Source: Bacillota bacterium (GTDB lineage: Bacteria; Bacillota; Clostridia; Lachnospirales; Lachnospiraceae). Taken from it: DNA of 64,000 nt. Below the pieces are notes generated by a model. The model was given only the letters and a program-made list of their open reading frames with translations, searched no databases and was not told where the DNA came from. Position numbers and translations under genes: made by a program. The stretch spans positions 110,266 to 174,265 of the forward strand of contig JAEWJZ010000013.1 in assembly GCA_023386315.1 (NCBI GenBank), in the 5' to 3' direction. Shown piece after piece: positions 8,813-17,367 of the stretch (within the stretch, counting starts at the first letter, position 1; each line of letters opens with the position of its first letter).

Positions 8813-8840
8813 TTGACATTTCCGTCAGAGAGAATATAAT
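8813..8840 (+). promoter_or_regulatory. Strong promoter of the ABC exporter-MarR operon
   Basis: Perfect TTGACA (8813-8818) and TATAAT (8835-8840) boxes with a 16-base spacer lie 60 bases before the first ABC gene. Confidence 0.85.
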
Positions 8841-8851
8841 AGTTGTATAGT

Positions 8852-8875
8852 CAATAGTTGCAAATACAATTATTG
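8852..8875. promoter_or_regulatory. Likely MarR operator
   Basis: CAATAGTTG (8852-8860) and CAATTATTG (8867-8875) form an inverted repeat matching at eight of nine positions around a six-base centre. It covers the first transcribed bases after the -10 box, a place where a bound repressor would block transcription. The MarR gene that ends this operon is the natural candidate to bind it. Confidence 0.6.
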
Positions 8876-8900
8876 TAATAATCAATGTGGAGAAAAGAAA

Positions 8901-10631
8901 ATGAATAATCTGCTGCATTATGCCAAAAAGTACAGAAATGAATTGATTCTTGCAATTATCTGCATCGAGGCCGAGACCGTATTTGAACTGATCATACCAA
9001 TGATTATGGCGGACATTATTGATGTGGGTGTTGCAAACGGCAACAAAAGCTACATTTTGATGAAGGGAGGACAGATGATTGCCTTTGCAGCAGTCGCTCT
9101 TTTACTGGGGCACGCCTGCGCCCGTCTTACGGCAGTCTGCGGCAATGGAATTGGTGCTGAGATCCGAAAAGCGGAATTTCAGAAGATGCAGACATACTCC
9201 TTTGCCAACACAGACCGTTTCAGCACATCATCCCTGGTAACAAGGCTGACCAGTGATGTTACCACCATCCAGAACTCCATAACTAACGGAATGCGTCCTG
9301 GATTTCGTTCTCCGGTGATGATGCTCACAGCACTGGTCGTGTCTTTCCGGCTGAATGCCCATCTGGCCATGGTGTTCTTTATTGCCGCCCCCCTGCTGGC
9401 AGTGATCTTATTTTTTATCATAAAGAATGTAAAACCTCTTTATGGGAAAATGCAGGGCGCCATGGATTTTGTAAACCGTACCATACAGGAGAACTTAAGA
9501 GCAGTCCGTGTGGTTAAGGCGTATGTCCGGGGCGATTATGAAACCGAAAAATTCGGAGAGGTCAATACATATTTAAAGAATACCTCGGAGCGTTCCTTTT
9601 CACTGGCAGCTCTCAATATGCCTGCCATGCAGTTTGTCATGTACGGAACCATTTTAAGCATTCTTTGGTTTGGCGGGAACCTTGTAATTGGAGAACATAT
9701 GAAGGTGGGCGCACTTACCAGCTTTTTAAGCTATGTGCTTCAGGTCCTGAATTCTCTTATGATGTTTTCCAATGTGTTTTTGTTATTTACCAGGTCTCTG
9801 ACTTCCTGGAGAAGAATTTCAGAAGTTCTTGTGGAAGAACCTCAGATCCGCGATGACCGTGCATCCGACATAGAGATTACCATGGGAGGCATACAATTTG
9901 ATCATGTATATTTTAAATACAGGGATACTGCAAAAGAATATGTGCTTTCTGATATATCCTTTGAGATCCTTCCTGGGCAGACAGTGGGAATCATCGGGCA
10001 GACCGGCGCTGCAAAAAGCACGCTGGTCCAGCTGATTCAGCGGCTGTATGAGATAAACTCGGGGGAAATTCTGATAGACGGACAGCCAATTTATCAGTAT
10101 ACCCAGGATCATTTAAGGAAAGCCATTGGTATGGTTTTACAGAAAAATACTTTATTTTCAGGAACAGTGAGAGAAAACCTTTGCTGGGGAAAAGAGAATG
10201 CTTCCGACGATGAGATCAGGGAGGCATGCCGGATTGCCTGTGTGGACGAATTCATTGACCGTCTGGAAGATGGATATGATACGGTTCTCGGACAGGGCGG
10301 AGTCAATCTCTCCGGCGGGCAGAAACAGCGGCTGTGTATAGCAAGGGCGATCTTAAAAAAACCAAGGATTCTGATTCTGGACGATTCAACAAGTGCGCTG
10401 GACACAGCCACGGAGCAGAAGATCAATGATGGATTAAAAGATGCACTTCCGGATATGACCAAGATTATAATCAGCCAGAGAATCTCTTCTGTTTCCCATG
10501 GAGACCAGATTATTGTTTTGGATGACGGCAGGGTGAATGCGGCAGGTACCCATGAAGAGCTTTTAAGGGATAATGAAATCTATAGGGATATCTTTGAATC
10601 CCAGCAGAAAGGAGGGGGGCTTTCCTCATGA
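8901..10631 (+). CDS. ABC exporter half-transporter with degenerate ATP site
   Basis: The 576-residue protein has six membrane helices (about 15-310) and an ATPase domain. Its Walker A is GQTGAAKST (the third glycine is Ala), its signature is the canonical LSGGQ, and its Walker B continues ILDDSTSALD, with Asp in place of the catalytic Glu. That pattern marks the degenerate half of heterodimeric exporters such as BmrCD and TM287/288. The partner is the next gene, which overlaps by four bases (ATGA). It is likely a drug or peptide exporter controlled by the MarR repressor at the operon's end. The substrate is unknown. Confidence 0.9.
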   Translation: MNNLLHYAKKYRNELILAIICIEAETVFELIIPMIMADIIDVGVANGNKSYILMKGGQMIAFAAVALLLGHACARLTAVCGNGIGAEIRKAEFQKMQTYSFANTDRFSTSSLVTRLTSDVTTIQNSITNGMRPGFRSPVMMLTALVVSFRLNAHLAMVFFIAAPLLAVILFFIIKNVKPLYGKMQGAMDFVNRTIQENLRAVRVVKAYVRGDYETEKFGEVNTYLKNTSERSFSLAALNMPAMQFVMYGTILSILWFGGNLVIGEHMKVGALTSFLSYVLQVLNSLMMFSNVFLLFTRSLTSWRRISEVLVEEPQIRDDRASDIEITMGGIQFDHVYFKYRDTAKEYVLSDISFEILPGQTVGIIGQTGAAKSTLVQLIQRLYEINSGEILIDGQPIYQYTQDHLRKAIGMVLQKNTLFSGTVRENLCWGKENASDDEIREACRIACVDEFIDRLEDGYDTVLGQGGVNLSGGQKQRLCIARAILKKPRILILDDSTSALDTATEQKINDGLKDALPDMTKIIISQRISSVSHGDQIIVLDDGRVNAAGTHEELLRDNEIYRDIFESQQKGGGLSS

Positions 10632-12484
10632 AACAGACAGGACGTGCAAGACCAAAGGATGCAAAAAAGACCCTTATCCATCTGTTAAACTACATTGGGC
10701 ACTATAGGATTTCCATTTTGCTGATCGCAGTTCTGGTATGCATCAGTGCCTTTTCCGGGATTATGGGGACCTATCTTTTAAAACCGGTGATAAACCGCTA
10801 TATTATTCCGGGAGATATTCCCGGGCTGATCCGCATGATTTTTATCATGGGCTGTCTGTATCTGGCGGGAGCACTTTCCTGTCTGATTTACAGCAGAATG
10901 ATGGTTCATGTTTCCCAGCAGGTAGTGAGTGAGATCCGGATGGATTTATTCCGTCACACGCAGAAGCTTCCTCTTGTTTTTTTTGATACCCACACTCATG
11001 GAGAGCTGATGAGCCATTTCACCAATGATGTGGATACCATTTCAGAAGCGTTAAACAACAGCTTTACGCTTCTGATTCAGAGCTTTATTACTTCAACAGG
11101 AACTATCATCATGCTTTTGATCCTTGATGTACGTCTTTCCCTGATCGTTGTTTTCTTTCTGGCAGTCATGCTGCTTTATATCCGGCATAACGGAAAGATA
11201 AGTAAAAATTATTTTGCAAAGCAGCAGAGGAATCTTGGCAGCATCAATGGGTTTGTGGAAGAAATGGTGGAAGGGCAGAAAGAGGAAAAGATTTTCCGCC
11301 ATGAAAAACAGGATTTTGAGAAGTTCTGTGAATTAAACGAAGCACTTCGGCTTTCCTCTACAAAGGCATCCATTTACACCGGTATTACAGTTCCTACGAT
11401 TGTTGCGCTGTCTTATTTTAATTATGCAGTTTCTGCCTGTGTGGGAGGTTTGTTTGCAATCTCAGGGCTGATTAATCTGGGCACTCTTGCCTCCTATCTG
11501 GTATATGTAAGACAGAGCGCCATGCCCATGAATCAGTTTACCATGCAGATTAATTTCCTGATGGTTGCCCTGGCAAGTGCGGAGAAAATCTTTCTGATGA
11601 TGGAGGAAGAGCAGGAAGTGGACGAAGGTAACGTGACCCTTGTTAAGGCGGAGGAAGGGGAGAATGGAATTCTCGTGGAATCCCAGACTTATACAGGACG
11701 TTTTGCATGGAAGCTGCCTGATGAAAAAGAAGGATACAGACTGGTTCCTCTAAAGGGAGATGTTCGTTTTCATGAAGTTGTTTTTGGCTACAAACGGGAA
11801 TACTCCATATTAAACGGAATCAGTTTATACGCAAAGCCGGGTCAGAAAATTGCTTTTGTGGGCTCTACCGGGGCGGGAAAAACCACCATTATCAATCTGG
11901 TCAACCGGTTCTATGAATTAAATGAAGGTCTGATCACCTACGATGGAATTGATATACGCCTGATAAAAAAGGATGATTTAAGGCGTTCCATTTCCCTGAT
12001 TGTCCAGGATACTCATTTATTTACGGGTACGATTGCCGATAATATAAGATATGGAAGGCTGAATGCAACTGAGGACGATGTACGGGAGGCTGCAAGAATT
12101 GCAAATGCGGATTCCTTTATCAGAAGACTTCCTGCCGGCTATGATACTCTGCTTGAAAATGACGGCAGTAATTTATCCCAGGGGCAGAGACAGTTAATCG
12201 CCATTGCCCGGGCTGCCATATCCCGCCCGCCGGTACTGGTGATGGATGAGGCCACCAGTTCCATCGATACGCGGACCGAAAAGCTGATCGAGAAGGGGAT
12301 GGATACACTGATGAAAGGCCGGACCGTGTTTGTCATTGCCCACAGACTCTCAACTGTCCGAAACTCCCACGCTATTTTAGTTCTGGAAAGAGGAGAGATC
12401 ATTGAACGTGGAAATCATGAAGAACTGCTTGCAGAGCAGGGCAAGTATTATCAGCTCTATACAGGGCAGTTTGAACTGGAATAA
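10628..12484 (+). CDS. ABC exporter half-transporter with consensus catalytic residues
   Basis: The 618-residue protein has six membrane helices, Walker A GSTGAGKTT (near residue 413), signature LSQGQ (Gln for Gly), and Walker B with the catalytic Glu (VMDEATSSID, near 537). Together with the preceding protein it gives one catalytic and one degenerate ATP site: its Walker motifs pair with the partner's LSGGQ. An insert of about 50 residues between membrane and ATPase domains (about 330-385) makes it longer than its partner. Translation is probably coupled to the upstream gene. Confidence 0.9.
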   Translation: MKQTGRARPKDAKKTLIHLLNYIGHYRISILLIAVLVCISAFSGIMGTYLLKPVINRYIIPGDIPGLIRMIFIMGCLYLAGALSCLIYSRMMVHVSQQVVSEIRMDLFRHTQKLPLVFFDTHTHGELMSHFTNDVDTISEALNNSFTLLIQSFITSTGTIIMLLILDVRLSLIVVFFLAVMLLYIRHNGKISKNYFAKQQRNLGSINGFVEEMVEGQKEEKIFRHEKQDFEKFCELNEALRLSSTKASIYTGITVPTIVALSYFNYAVSACVGGLFAISGLINLGTLASYLVYVRQSAMPMNQFTMQINFLMVALASAEKIFLMMEEEQEVDEGNVTLVKAEEGENGILVESQTYTGRFAWKLPDEKEGYRLVPLKGDVRFHEVVFGYKREYSILNGISLYAKPGQKIAFVGSTGAGKTTIINLVNRFYELNEGLITYDGIDIRLIKKDDLRRSISLIVQDTHLFTGTIADNIRYGRLNATEDDVREAARIANADSFIRRLPAGYDTLLENDGSNLSQGQRQLIAIARAAISRPPVLVMDEATSSIDTRTEKLIEKGMDTLMKGRTVFVIAHRLSTVRNSHAILVLERGEIIERGNHEELLAEQGKYYQLYTGQFELE

Positions 12485-12504
12485 TAGAAAGAAGGAGGCA
12501 GATT

Positions 12505-12954
12505 GTGAAGAAAAAAAATATCAGGGAACTGCTGGTACGGGGGGAAAAGGCGAGAAAGCAGATTTTTTTTCCGCTGTTGTCTGATCTGGGGCTGACACCA
12601 GGTCAGGGGCAGGCGAAAATATTATATCATCTTCAGCAGGAGGACCGCATTACCCAGAAAGAGCTGGCAGACCGATGCAGAATTGATGCGGCAGCGATGT
12701 CAAGAAACATTGATAAGCTTGAGGGACTGGGGCTTCTTGTCCGGGAAAGCAATCCCGACTGCAGGAGATCATTTTCTATCTGCCTGACAGAAAAGGGATA
12801 TGAGGAAGCTGGGGAAATACGAAAGGTATTTGAGCAGTTCGAGGAGATTGTCAGTGAAGGAATCTCACAGGCAGATATCGATGTATTTTACAGGGTTATG
12901 GAGCATATGTGCGCCAATATGGAACGTTATAGTGCCGGAGGCGGTGAAGAATAA
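12505..12954 (+). CDS. MarR family transcriptional regulator
   Basis: The 149-residue protein has the MarR winged helix: ITQKELADRCRIDAAAMSRNI as recognition region (about residues 51-71), then the wing around RESNPDCRRSFSI. It starts with GTG at 12505 after GAAGGAGG (12491-12498). It follows the two exporter genes and probably represses them through the inverted repeat at 8852-8875, released by an exported or toxic compound. A cysteine in the wing (near residue 89) could make it redox- or thiol-sensitive, though that is speculation. Confidence 0.85.
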   Translation: MKKKNIRELLVRGEKARKQIFFPLLSDLGLTPGQGQAKILYHLQQEDRITQKELADRCRIDAAAMSRNIDKLEGLGLLVRESNPDCRRSFSICLTEKGYEEAGEIRKVFEQFEEIVSEGISQADIDVFYRVMEHMCANMERYSAGGGEE

Positions 12955-12978
12955 CAAAAGTCTCCATGTTCATAACGA

Positions 12979-14097
12979 TCATATGGCAAAGTATTCTCTT
13001 ATATAAAAAGCCATCAGCAAATCAAATTTAATTTTGGAATCATCCAGTTCAGTTCCTGACAATTCTTTGATTTTTTTCATCCGGTATATGACCGTGTTCC
13101 TGTGGGTGTGCATTTTATCGGCTGTTTTCAGCAGATTGCAGTCAGACAGAAGGAAGACTTTTAACGTTTCCATGTAATCAGTATCATGGGCGGAATCAAA
13201 GTCTTCCAGCGCTCCCAGGCTGTTTTTGTATATAGACTGCAGCAATTCCGGATCAGAAGATGAAAAAAGTATCTGAAAAAATCCCAGTTCATCAAAATTA
13301 ACAGAAGGAATACTCCAGAAAATAGAGGCGGCCAGTGCAAACCGGGCGCGTTTATAGCAGGTCCCTGTTTTTTCCAGGGAATGGAATTCGTTGCTGATTC
13401 CCAGTGTGATGCCATCATAATACATAAGAATATCCATGATTTCACTAAGAGAAGGCGTAGACTGGGAAGCAAGATAAATTAGGATATGCAGATTATCATG
13501 TTCAAAAAGATGGTATTTTAACTGAAGACGGTTTAAGGAAAAGGTGATTCTGGTTGCATTGCGCAGGTTGGAAATTACAATGATCCGATAGTCGGATGCA
13601 GTGGGGAAACCGTTCTGGTTTAAGGTCATAAGAGTGGTCTCGTGAAGCGTGGTCTGATAGAGAGCACCCTGAAACGCCGCATTTAAATGGTCCACACTCT
13701 GCGTATTTTGAAGGAGGGCTTTACAGTAATCCTGCATGATATCCACCAGATGTACTTTCCAGGGCATGGTAATTAAAGGGAATCTGCTGATTTTGCAAAA
13801 TTCCAGAATTTCAGCCGTGATGTCTGCTGTTTCTAAATATTTACCCACATTAATGATAAGTCCGCTGCAGTTGTAAGTCACCAGTGAGCGGATAAAATCC
13901 AACAGGCAGGTTCCGCTTTGGGTAAACAGACCAGTGGTGATAACCAGCTCCCCTCCCTTTAAAAAAGACATATTTTGTATATCCTCTGCCAGATAGATCC
14001 AGGAGACTGAGTTTGACAGTCCGTTCTCACCGCTGTGAAGGGTGAGACTGTATTGATCAATGCCAGAGTGATAGAGATCAGAAACTCTTGTTCTCAT
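12979..14097 (-). CDS. PucR/CdaR-type transcriptional regulator
   Basis: The 372-residue protein has an N-terminal PucR-type domain (VSDLYHSGI at its start, and GGELVITTG), a central region, and a C-terminal helix-turn-helix of the PucR/CdaR type around NLLKTADKMHTHRNTVIYRM. Such proteins often control use of purines, allantoin, GABA or other nitrogen compounds. The frame opens at 14136, but on the minus strand GGGAGG sits eight bases before ATG 14097, so that start is used. It is divergent from the amino-acid uptake operon and probably regulates it and itself through the palindrome at 14139-14157. Confidence 0.85.
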   Translation of the reverse strand: MRTRVSDLYHSGIDQYSLTLHSGENGLSNSVSWIYLAEDIQNMSFLKGGELVITTGLFTQSGTCLLDFIRSLVTYNCSGLIINVGKYLETADITAEILEFCKISRFPLITMPWKVHLVDIMQDYCKALLQNTQSVDHLNAAFQGALYQTTLHETTLMTLNQNGFPTASDYRIIVISNLRNATRITFSLNRLQLKYHLFEHDNLHILIYLASQSTPSLSEIMDILMYYDGITLGISNEFHSLEKTGTCYKRARFALAASIFWSIPSVNFDELGFFQILFSSSDPELLQSIYKNSLGALEDFDSAHDTDYMETLKVFLLSDCNLLKTADKMHTHRNTVIYRMKKIKELSGTELDDSKIKFDLLMAFYIREYFAI

Positions 14098-14126
14098 AGT
14101 AGTTACCTCCCTTCTGATTGAGGGTA

Positions 14127-14156
14127 AGTATATCACACATTGTACTTAAAGTACAA
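14127..14156 (-). promoter_or_regulatory. Promoter of the PucR-type gene
   Basis: On the minus strand TTGTAC (14156-14151) and TATACT (14132-14127) have an 18-base spacer. The palindrome at 14139-14157 covers the -35 box and much of the spacer, which suggests autoregulation. Confidence 0.6.
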
Positions 14157-14157
14157 T
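14139..14157. promoter_or_regulatory. 19-bp palindromic operator in the divergent region
   Basis: ATTGTACTT-A-AAGTACAAT is a perfect nine-base inverted repeat with a one-base centre. It lies between two divergent genes, over the regulator's own -35 box and about 30 bases upstream of the forward promoter's -35. Confidence 0.65.
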
Positions 14158-14187
14158 AACCAGTAAAAAGATTGGAATCTGCAGACA

Positions 14188-14216
14188 TTGCAGGGGAAAC
14201 AGGGAGGGAGTATAAT
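14188..14216 (+). promoter_or_regulatory. Promoter of the amino-acid uptake operon
   Basis: TTGCAG (14188-14193) and TATAAT (14211-14216) have a 17-base spacer and lie 40 bases before ATG 14257. The in-frame codon at 14188 lies inside this promoter and cannot be the start. Confidence 0.65.
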
Positions 14217-14256
14217 AAACGCTATAACAAATACCTTTAGAAAAGAGGTGTACCAT

Positions 14257-14862
14257 ATGAAAGAAAAGTTTGTTGTTACAATAACAAGACAGTTTGGCAG
14301 CCTGGGGAGGCCCATCGCCAGAATGGTCAGTGAGAATCTTGGTATCGAATATTATGACAGAGACATCGTTGAGATGACATCGAAAGATTTAAATCTTCCG
14401 GTCTCTGCTGTCAGCGATGTGGAAGAAAGTGCCAAATCAGCATTCTTTAATATGAACTATCCTCTTGGAATGGGGACCACCGCCATTCAGGATTCTGTCT
14501 TTGCAGTCCAGAAAAAGATAATCATTGATCTGGCTGAGAGAGAATCATGTATCATCGTAGGAAGATGTGCGGATCATATTCTGGAAGATTATAAGAATAT
14601 TATTCACATTTTTATATATGCCCCTTATGAGGCAAGATTAAAAAACTGCGTTGAGCGTCTGAACATGAGACCGGATGAGGCAAGGAAGATGATCGCCTCG
14701 GTTGACAAGGCGAGAGAATCCTATCACAGGCATTACTGCGGTTATGTCATGTCAGATAAGGAGCATAAGCATGTAATGATTGATTCCAGCCTGTTGGGCG
14801 TGGAAGGCACCTGTGAAATCTTAACAGAGATTATCCGTAAAAAATTTCAGAATATGCTGTAA
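14257..14862 (+). CDS. Cytidylate kinase-like protein
   Basis: The 201-residue protein starts VVTITRQFGSLGRPIARM, the P-loop-like opening of the cytidylate-kinase-2 family (PF13189 type), with YYDRDIVEM and CIIVGRCADHIL following as in that family. The P-loop lacks the classical GKS/T lysine, so nucleotide kinase activity is uncertain. Start 14257 follows AGAGGTG (14244-14250). It is the first gene after the divergent PucR promoter and is separated from the ABC importer by a terminator-like hairpin. Its role next to amino-acid catabolism is unclear; it may sense or phosphorylate a small molecule. Confidence 0.75.
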   Translation: MKEKFVVTITRQFGSLGRPIARMVSENLGIEYYDRDIVEMTSKDLNLPVSAVSDVEESAKSAFFNMNYPLGMGTTAIQDSVFAVQKKIIIDLAERESCIIVGRCADHILEDYKNIIHIFIYAPYEARLKNCVERLNMRPDEARKMIASVDKARESYHRHYCGYVMSDKEHKHVMIDSSLLGVEGTCEILTEIIRKKFQNML

Positions 14863-14887
14863 AAAAATATCCACATATAACATTCCG

Positions 14888-14925
14888 GGCAATGGAGCTT
14901 TTGAAAAAAAGACATTGCCTTTTTT
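14888..14925 (+). terminator. Internal terminator or attenuator
   Basis: GGCAATG (14888-14894) pairs with CATTGCC (14913-14919), followed by T residues. Only about 33 bases separate it from the next gene and no promoter is visible there, so partial read-through is likely. Confidence 0.75.
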
Positions 14926-14958
14926 GTTGTATCAAAAAGGATAAAAAGGAGGTTCATC

Positions 14959-15681
14959 ATGCTGCAAATAAAAAATCTGTCTAAATGCTTTGAAGATCTG
15001 GAAGTTTTAAGAGATGTCAATCTGTCAGTAGAAAAGGGTGAAGTAGTGGTGATTATAGGACCTTCCGGATCGGGTAAAAGTACGCTTCTGCGCTGTGTTA
15101 ATCTGCTGGAGAGCCCTACAGGAGGAGAGATCCTGTATCATGGAGAGGATATCACGCATTTAGGAAAAAAGGTCACAGATTACAGAAAACAGGTGGGAAT
15201 GGTATTTCAGAGATTTAATTTATTTCCTTTAAAAAACGCCCTGGAAAATGTAATGTATGCACCCGTCAAACTCAATAAGATTCCTGTTAAAGAGGCAAAA
15301 GAACAGGCAATGGATCTTCTTGGAAAGGTCGGACTGGAAAACAGGGCACATGCTTATCCTTCCGCATTATCAGGCGGACAGCAGCAGCGTGTGGCCATCG
15401 CACGGGCGCTGGCAATGAAGCCTGAGATACTTCTCTTTGATGAGCCGACTTCCGCTTTGGATCCTGAGCTGGTAGGGGATGTGCTGGAGGTAATGAAACA
15501 GCTGGCAAAAGAGGGAATGACCATGATTGTGGTCACCCATGAAATGGGATTTGCAAAAGATGTGGCAGATCGTGTGATCTTCATGGATGGCGGGTTTGTG
15601 GTAGAAGAAGGGGCTCCGCAGGACATATTTACGAATCCACGGAATGAAAGAACCAGGACATTCTTGTCCAGAGTACTCTAG
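14959..15681 (+). CDS. Polar amino-acid ABC transporter ATPase (GlnQ type)
   Basis: The 240-residue protein has Walker [10 protein letters not shown] (about 34-42), the Q-loop in [10 protein letters not shown], signature LSGGQQQR, Walker [16 protein letters not shown] and the switch His in VVTHEMGF. Length and motifs fit the GlnQ/ArtP class that powers uptake of polar amino acids. AAGGAGG precedes the ATG. It forms an importer with the permease 12 bases downstream and the binding protein after it. The ligand is not evident from the ATPase. Confidence 0.92.
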   Translation: MLQIKNLSKCFEDLEVLRDVNLSVEKGEVVVIIGPSGSGKSTLLRCVNLLESPTGGEILYHGEDITHLGKKVTDYRKQVGMVFQRFNLFPLKNALENVMYAPVKLNKIPVKEAKEQAMDLLGKVGLENRAHAYPSALSGGQQQRVAIARALAMKPEILLFDEPTSALDPELVGDVLEVMKQLAKEGMTMIVVTHEMGFAKDVADRVIFMDGGFVVEEGAPQDIFTNPRNERTRTFLSRVL

Positions 15682-15693
15682 GGAGGTGAAGGG

Positions 15694-16389
15694 ATGGAAC
15701 TGAATTTTGGAAAAGCAATTCATACGCTGGGCCCCAGCCTGTTGGGAGGAGTGGGAATTGTTCTTTATATAACACTTTCCGGTTTTTTCTGTGCACTCAC
15801 TGCAGCTCTTATCATTGCAATCGGACGCCTTTCAAAAAACAGGGTGCTCAGCCGGATTTTATCGGTTTTAATTGAACTCATCAGAGGAACACCTCTTCTG
15901 GTTCAGCTTTTTTATATCTATTATGTGATTCCGACTCTGTTAAACGGAATCCTCGCCATGGCAGGGTACGAAACCAATATACAGCTGAAAGCATCCACCT
16001 GCGGAATCATCGGATTTGCCGTTAACTACGGCTGTTACATGTCAGAAGTCATCCGTTCTGCAATTCTTGCAGTAGACCCCGGGCAGAGAGAGGCTGGGCT
16101 GGCACTGGGATTTAGTGAGGCGAAGGTAATGTTTCATTTTATCATACCTCCGGCACTGAGAAATTCCGTACCGGTGTTTGGAAATTATCTGGTTATGCTG
16201 ATAAAGGATACGTCCCTGCTGGCAATGATCTCTGTGCAGGAACTTCTTCTTCGTACAAAAACCTACGCTTCCCAGACATTTCTAACGGTAGAAGCCTATA
16301 CTCTTCTGGCAGTTGTCTACTTATTACTCAGCATTCCCCTTTCCCAGTTAACCGGGATTCTGGAACGCAGACTCAAGCGTATGCCGTAA
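15694..16389 (+). CDS. Amino-acid ABC transporter permease (HisM/GlnP type)
   Basis: The 231-residue membrane protein has about five hydrophobic helices and the family motif ELIRGTPLLVQLFYIYY, together with the ATPase-contacting EAA-like loop REAGLALGFSEAKVMFHFI. It would form the membrane channel, probably as a homodimer since only one permease is encoded. GGGAGG sits before the ATG at 15694. It is part of the uptake-transamination-reduction operon. Confidence 0.92.
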   Translation: MELNFGKAIHTLGPSLLGGVGIVLYITLSGFFCALTAALIIAIGRLSKNRVLSRILSVLIELIRGTPLLVQLFYIYYVIPTLLNGILAMAGYETNIQLKASTCGIIGFAVNYGCYMSEVIRSAILAVDPGQREAGLALGFSEAKVMFHFIIPPALRNSVPVFGNYLVMLIKDTSLLAMISVQELLLRTKTYASQTFLTVEAYTLLAVVYLLLSIPLSQLTGILERRLKRMP

Positions 16390-16432
16390 ATTTATATGAA
16401 TCTATCAACAAGAAAAGAAAGGCAGGAGAATT

Positions 16433-17344
16433 ATGAAAAAAATGAAAACAGGAAAAAGAATCGCAGTGCTGGCAATGATGACCGCAGTTTTACTGACCGG
16501 CTGCAGCGGGAAGGAGGCAGCAGGAAAAGACACAGAAGCAGGCAAGACACAAAACACCGCTTCCGGTCAGAGTACAGGAGAGTCTGCCATGTTAAAGAAA
16601 ATAAAGGAGAAGGGATCAATACTGATTGGTTCTTCCAACGATGCGCCATTTTGCTATAAAGATGTGGAAAGCGGACAATTAAAGGGAATTGATATTGAAA
16701 TCTTAAAAGAAATTTGCAAACGCATGGGAATTGCAGATATCGAAATGAAGGAGATCGATTTTTCCAATCTTCTGGTAGAGCTGAATAACAACAATATTGA
16801 TATGGTAGTCGACGGTATGTATGTAAAGGATGAGCGGCTGGAAATTGCAGCGTTTACAGATAAATGGTATCAGGAGGGTGAGGCAGTTGTAATACCCGCT
16901 GATTCAGACATTAAAAGCAAAGAGGATTTAAAAGGCAAAAAAATTGGTGCACAGCCAGGTACTGCATTCTATGAAACTGCACAAAAATGGCTGGATGAAG
17001 GAAAAATAGGGGAGCTTCTTGCATTCGACAATCAGGCAACACTGATGACGGCAGTTAACACGGGAAAGGTTGACGCAGTTGTGACTGACGGTATTGTCGC
17101 AGGCTTTACACTCTCTTCCGACAGTTCTTTAAAGCTGAAGCTTTTAGCGCCCTACGAAGCGGAGGCCAGCGGACAGATCGGTGCCGCAGTCCGTTTCCAG
17201 GATAAGGATTTCTTAAATGAAATCAACAAGTGTCTGAGTGATATGAAGGAAGACGGTACATTATCAGGAATATTAAAATCCTATGGTCTGACTGATGACT
17301 ATTTTGTTGGAGCAGAGGAAGGGAAAACAAAGAACGTAAAATAG
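16433..17344 (+). CDS. Amino-acid ABC transporter substrate-binding lipoprotein
   Basis: The 303-residue protein has a signal peptide with lipobox LLTGC (Cys near residue 23), an Ala/Thr/Gly-rich linker, and the family 3 solute-binding domain: ILIGSSNDAPFCYKD, LKGIDIEILKEI, IDMVVDGMYV, KGKKIGAQPGTAFYETA. It captures the amino acid outside the cell and delivers it to the permease. The gene sits after the permease with GGCAGGAG upstream. The binding pocket residues cannot be assigned to a ligand by eye; context suggests an omega-amino acid. Confidence 0.9.
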   Translation: MKKMKTGKRIAVLAMMTAVLLTGCSGKEAAGKDTEAGKTQNTASGQSTGESAMLKKIKEKGSILIGSSNDAPFCYKDVESGQLKGIDIEILKEICKRMGIADIEMKEIDFSNLLVELNNNNIDMVVDGMYVKDERLEIAAFTDKWYQEGEAVVIPADSDIKSKEDLKGKKIGAQPGTAFYETAQKWLDEGKIGELLAFDNQATLMTAVNTGKVDAVVTDGIVAGFTLSSDSSLKLKLLAPYEAEASGQIGAAVRFQDKDFLNEINKCLSDMKEDGTLSGILKSYGLTDDYFVGAEEGKTKNVK

Positions 17345-17367
17345 TAGTGAAAGAGAGAGGCATTTAT

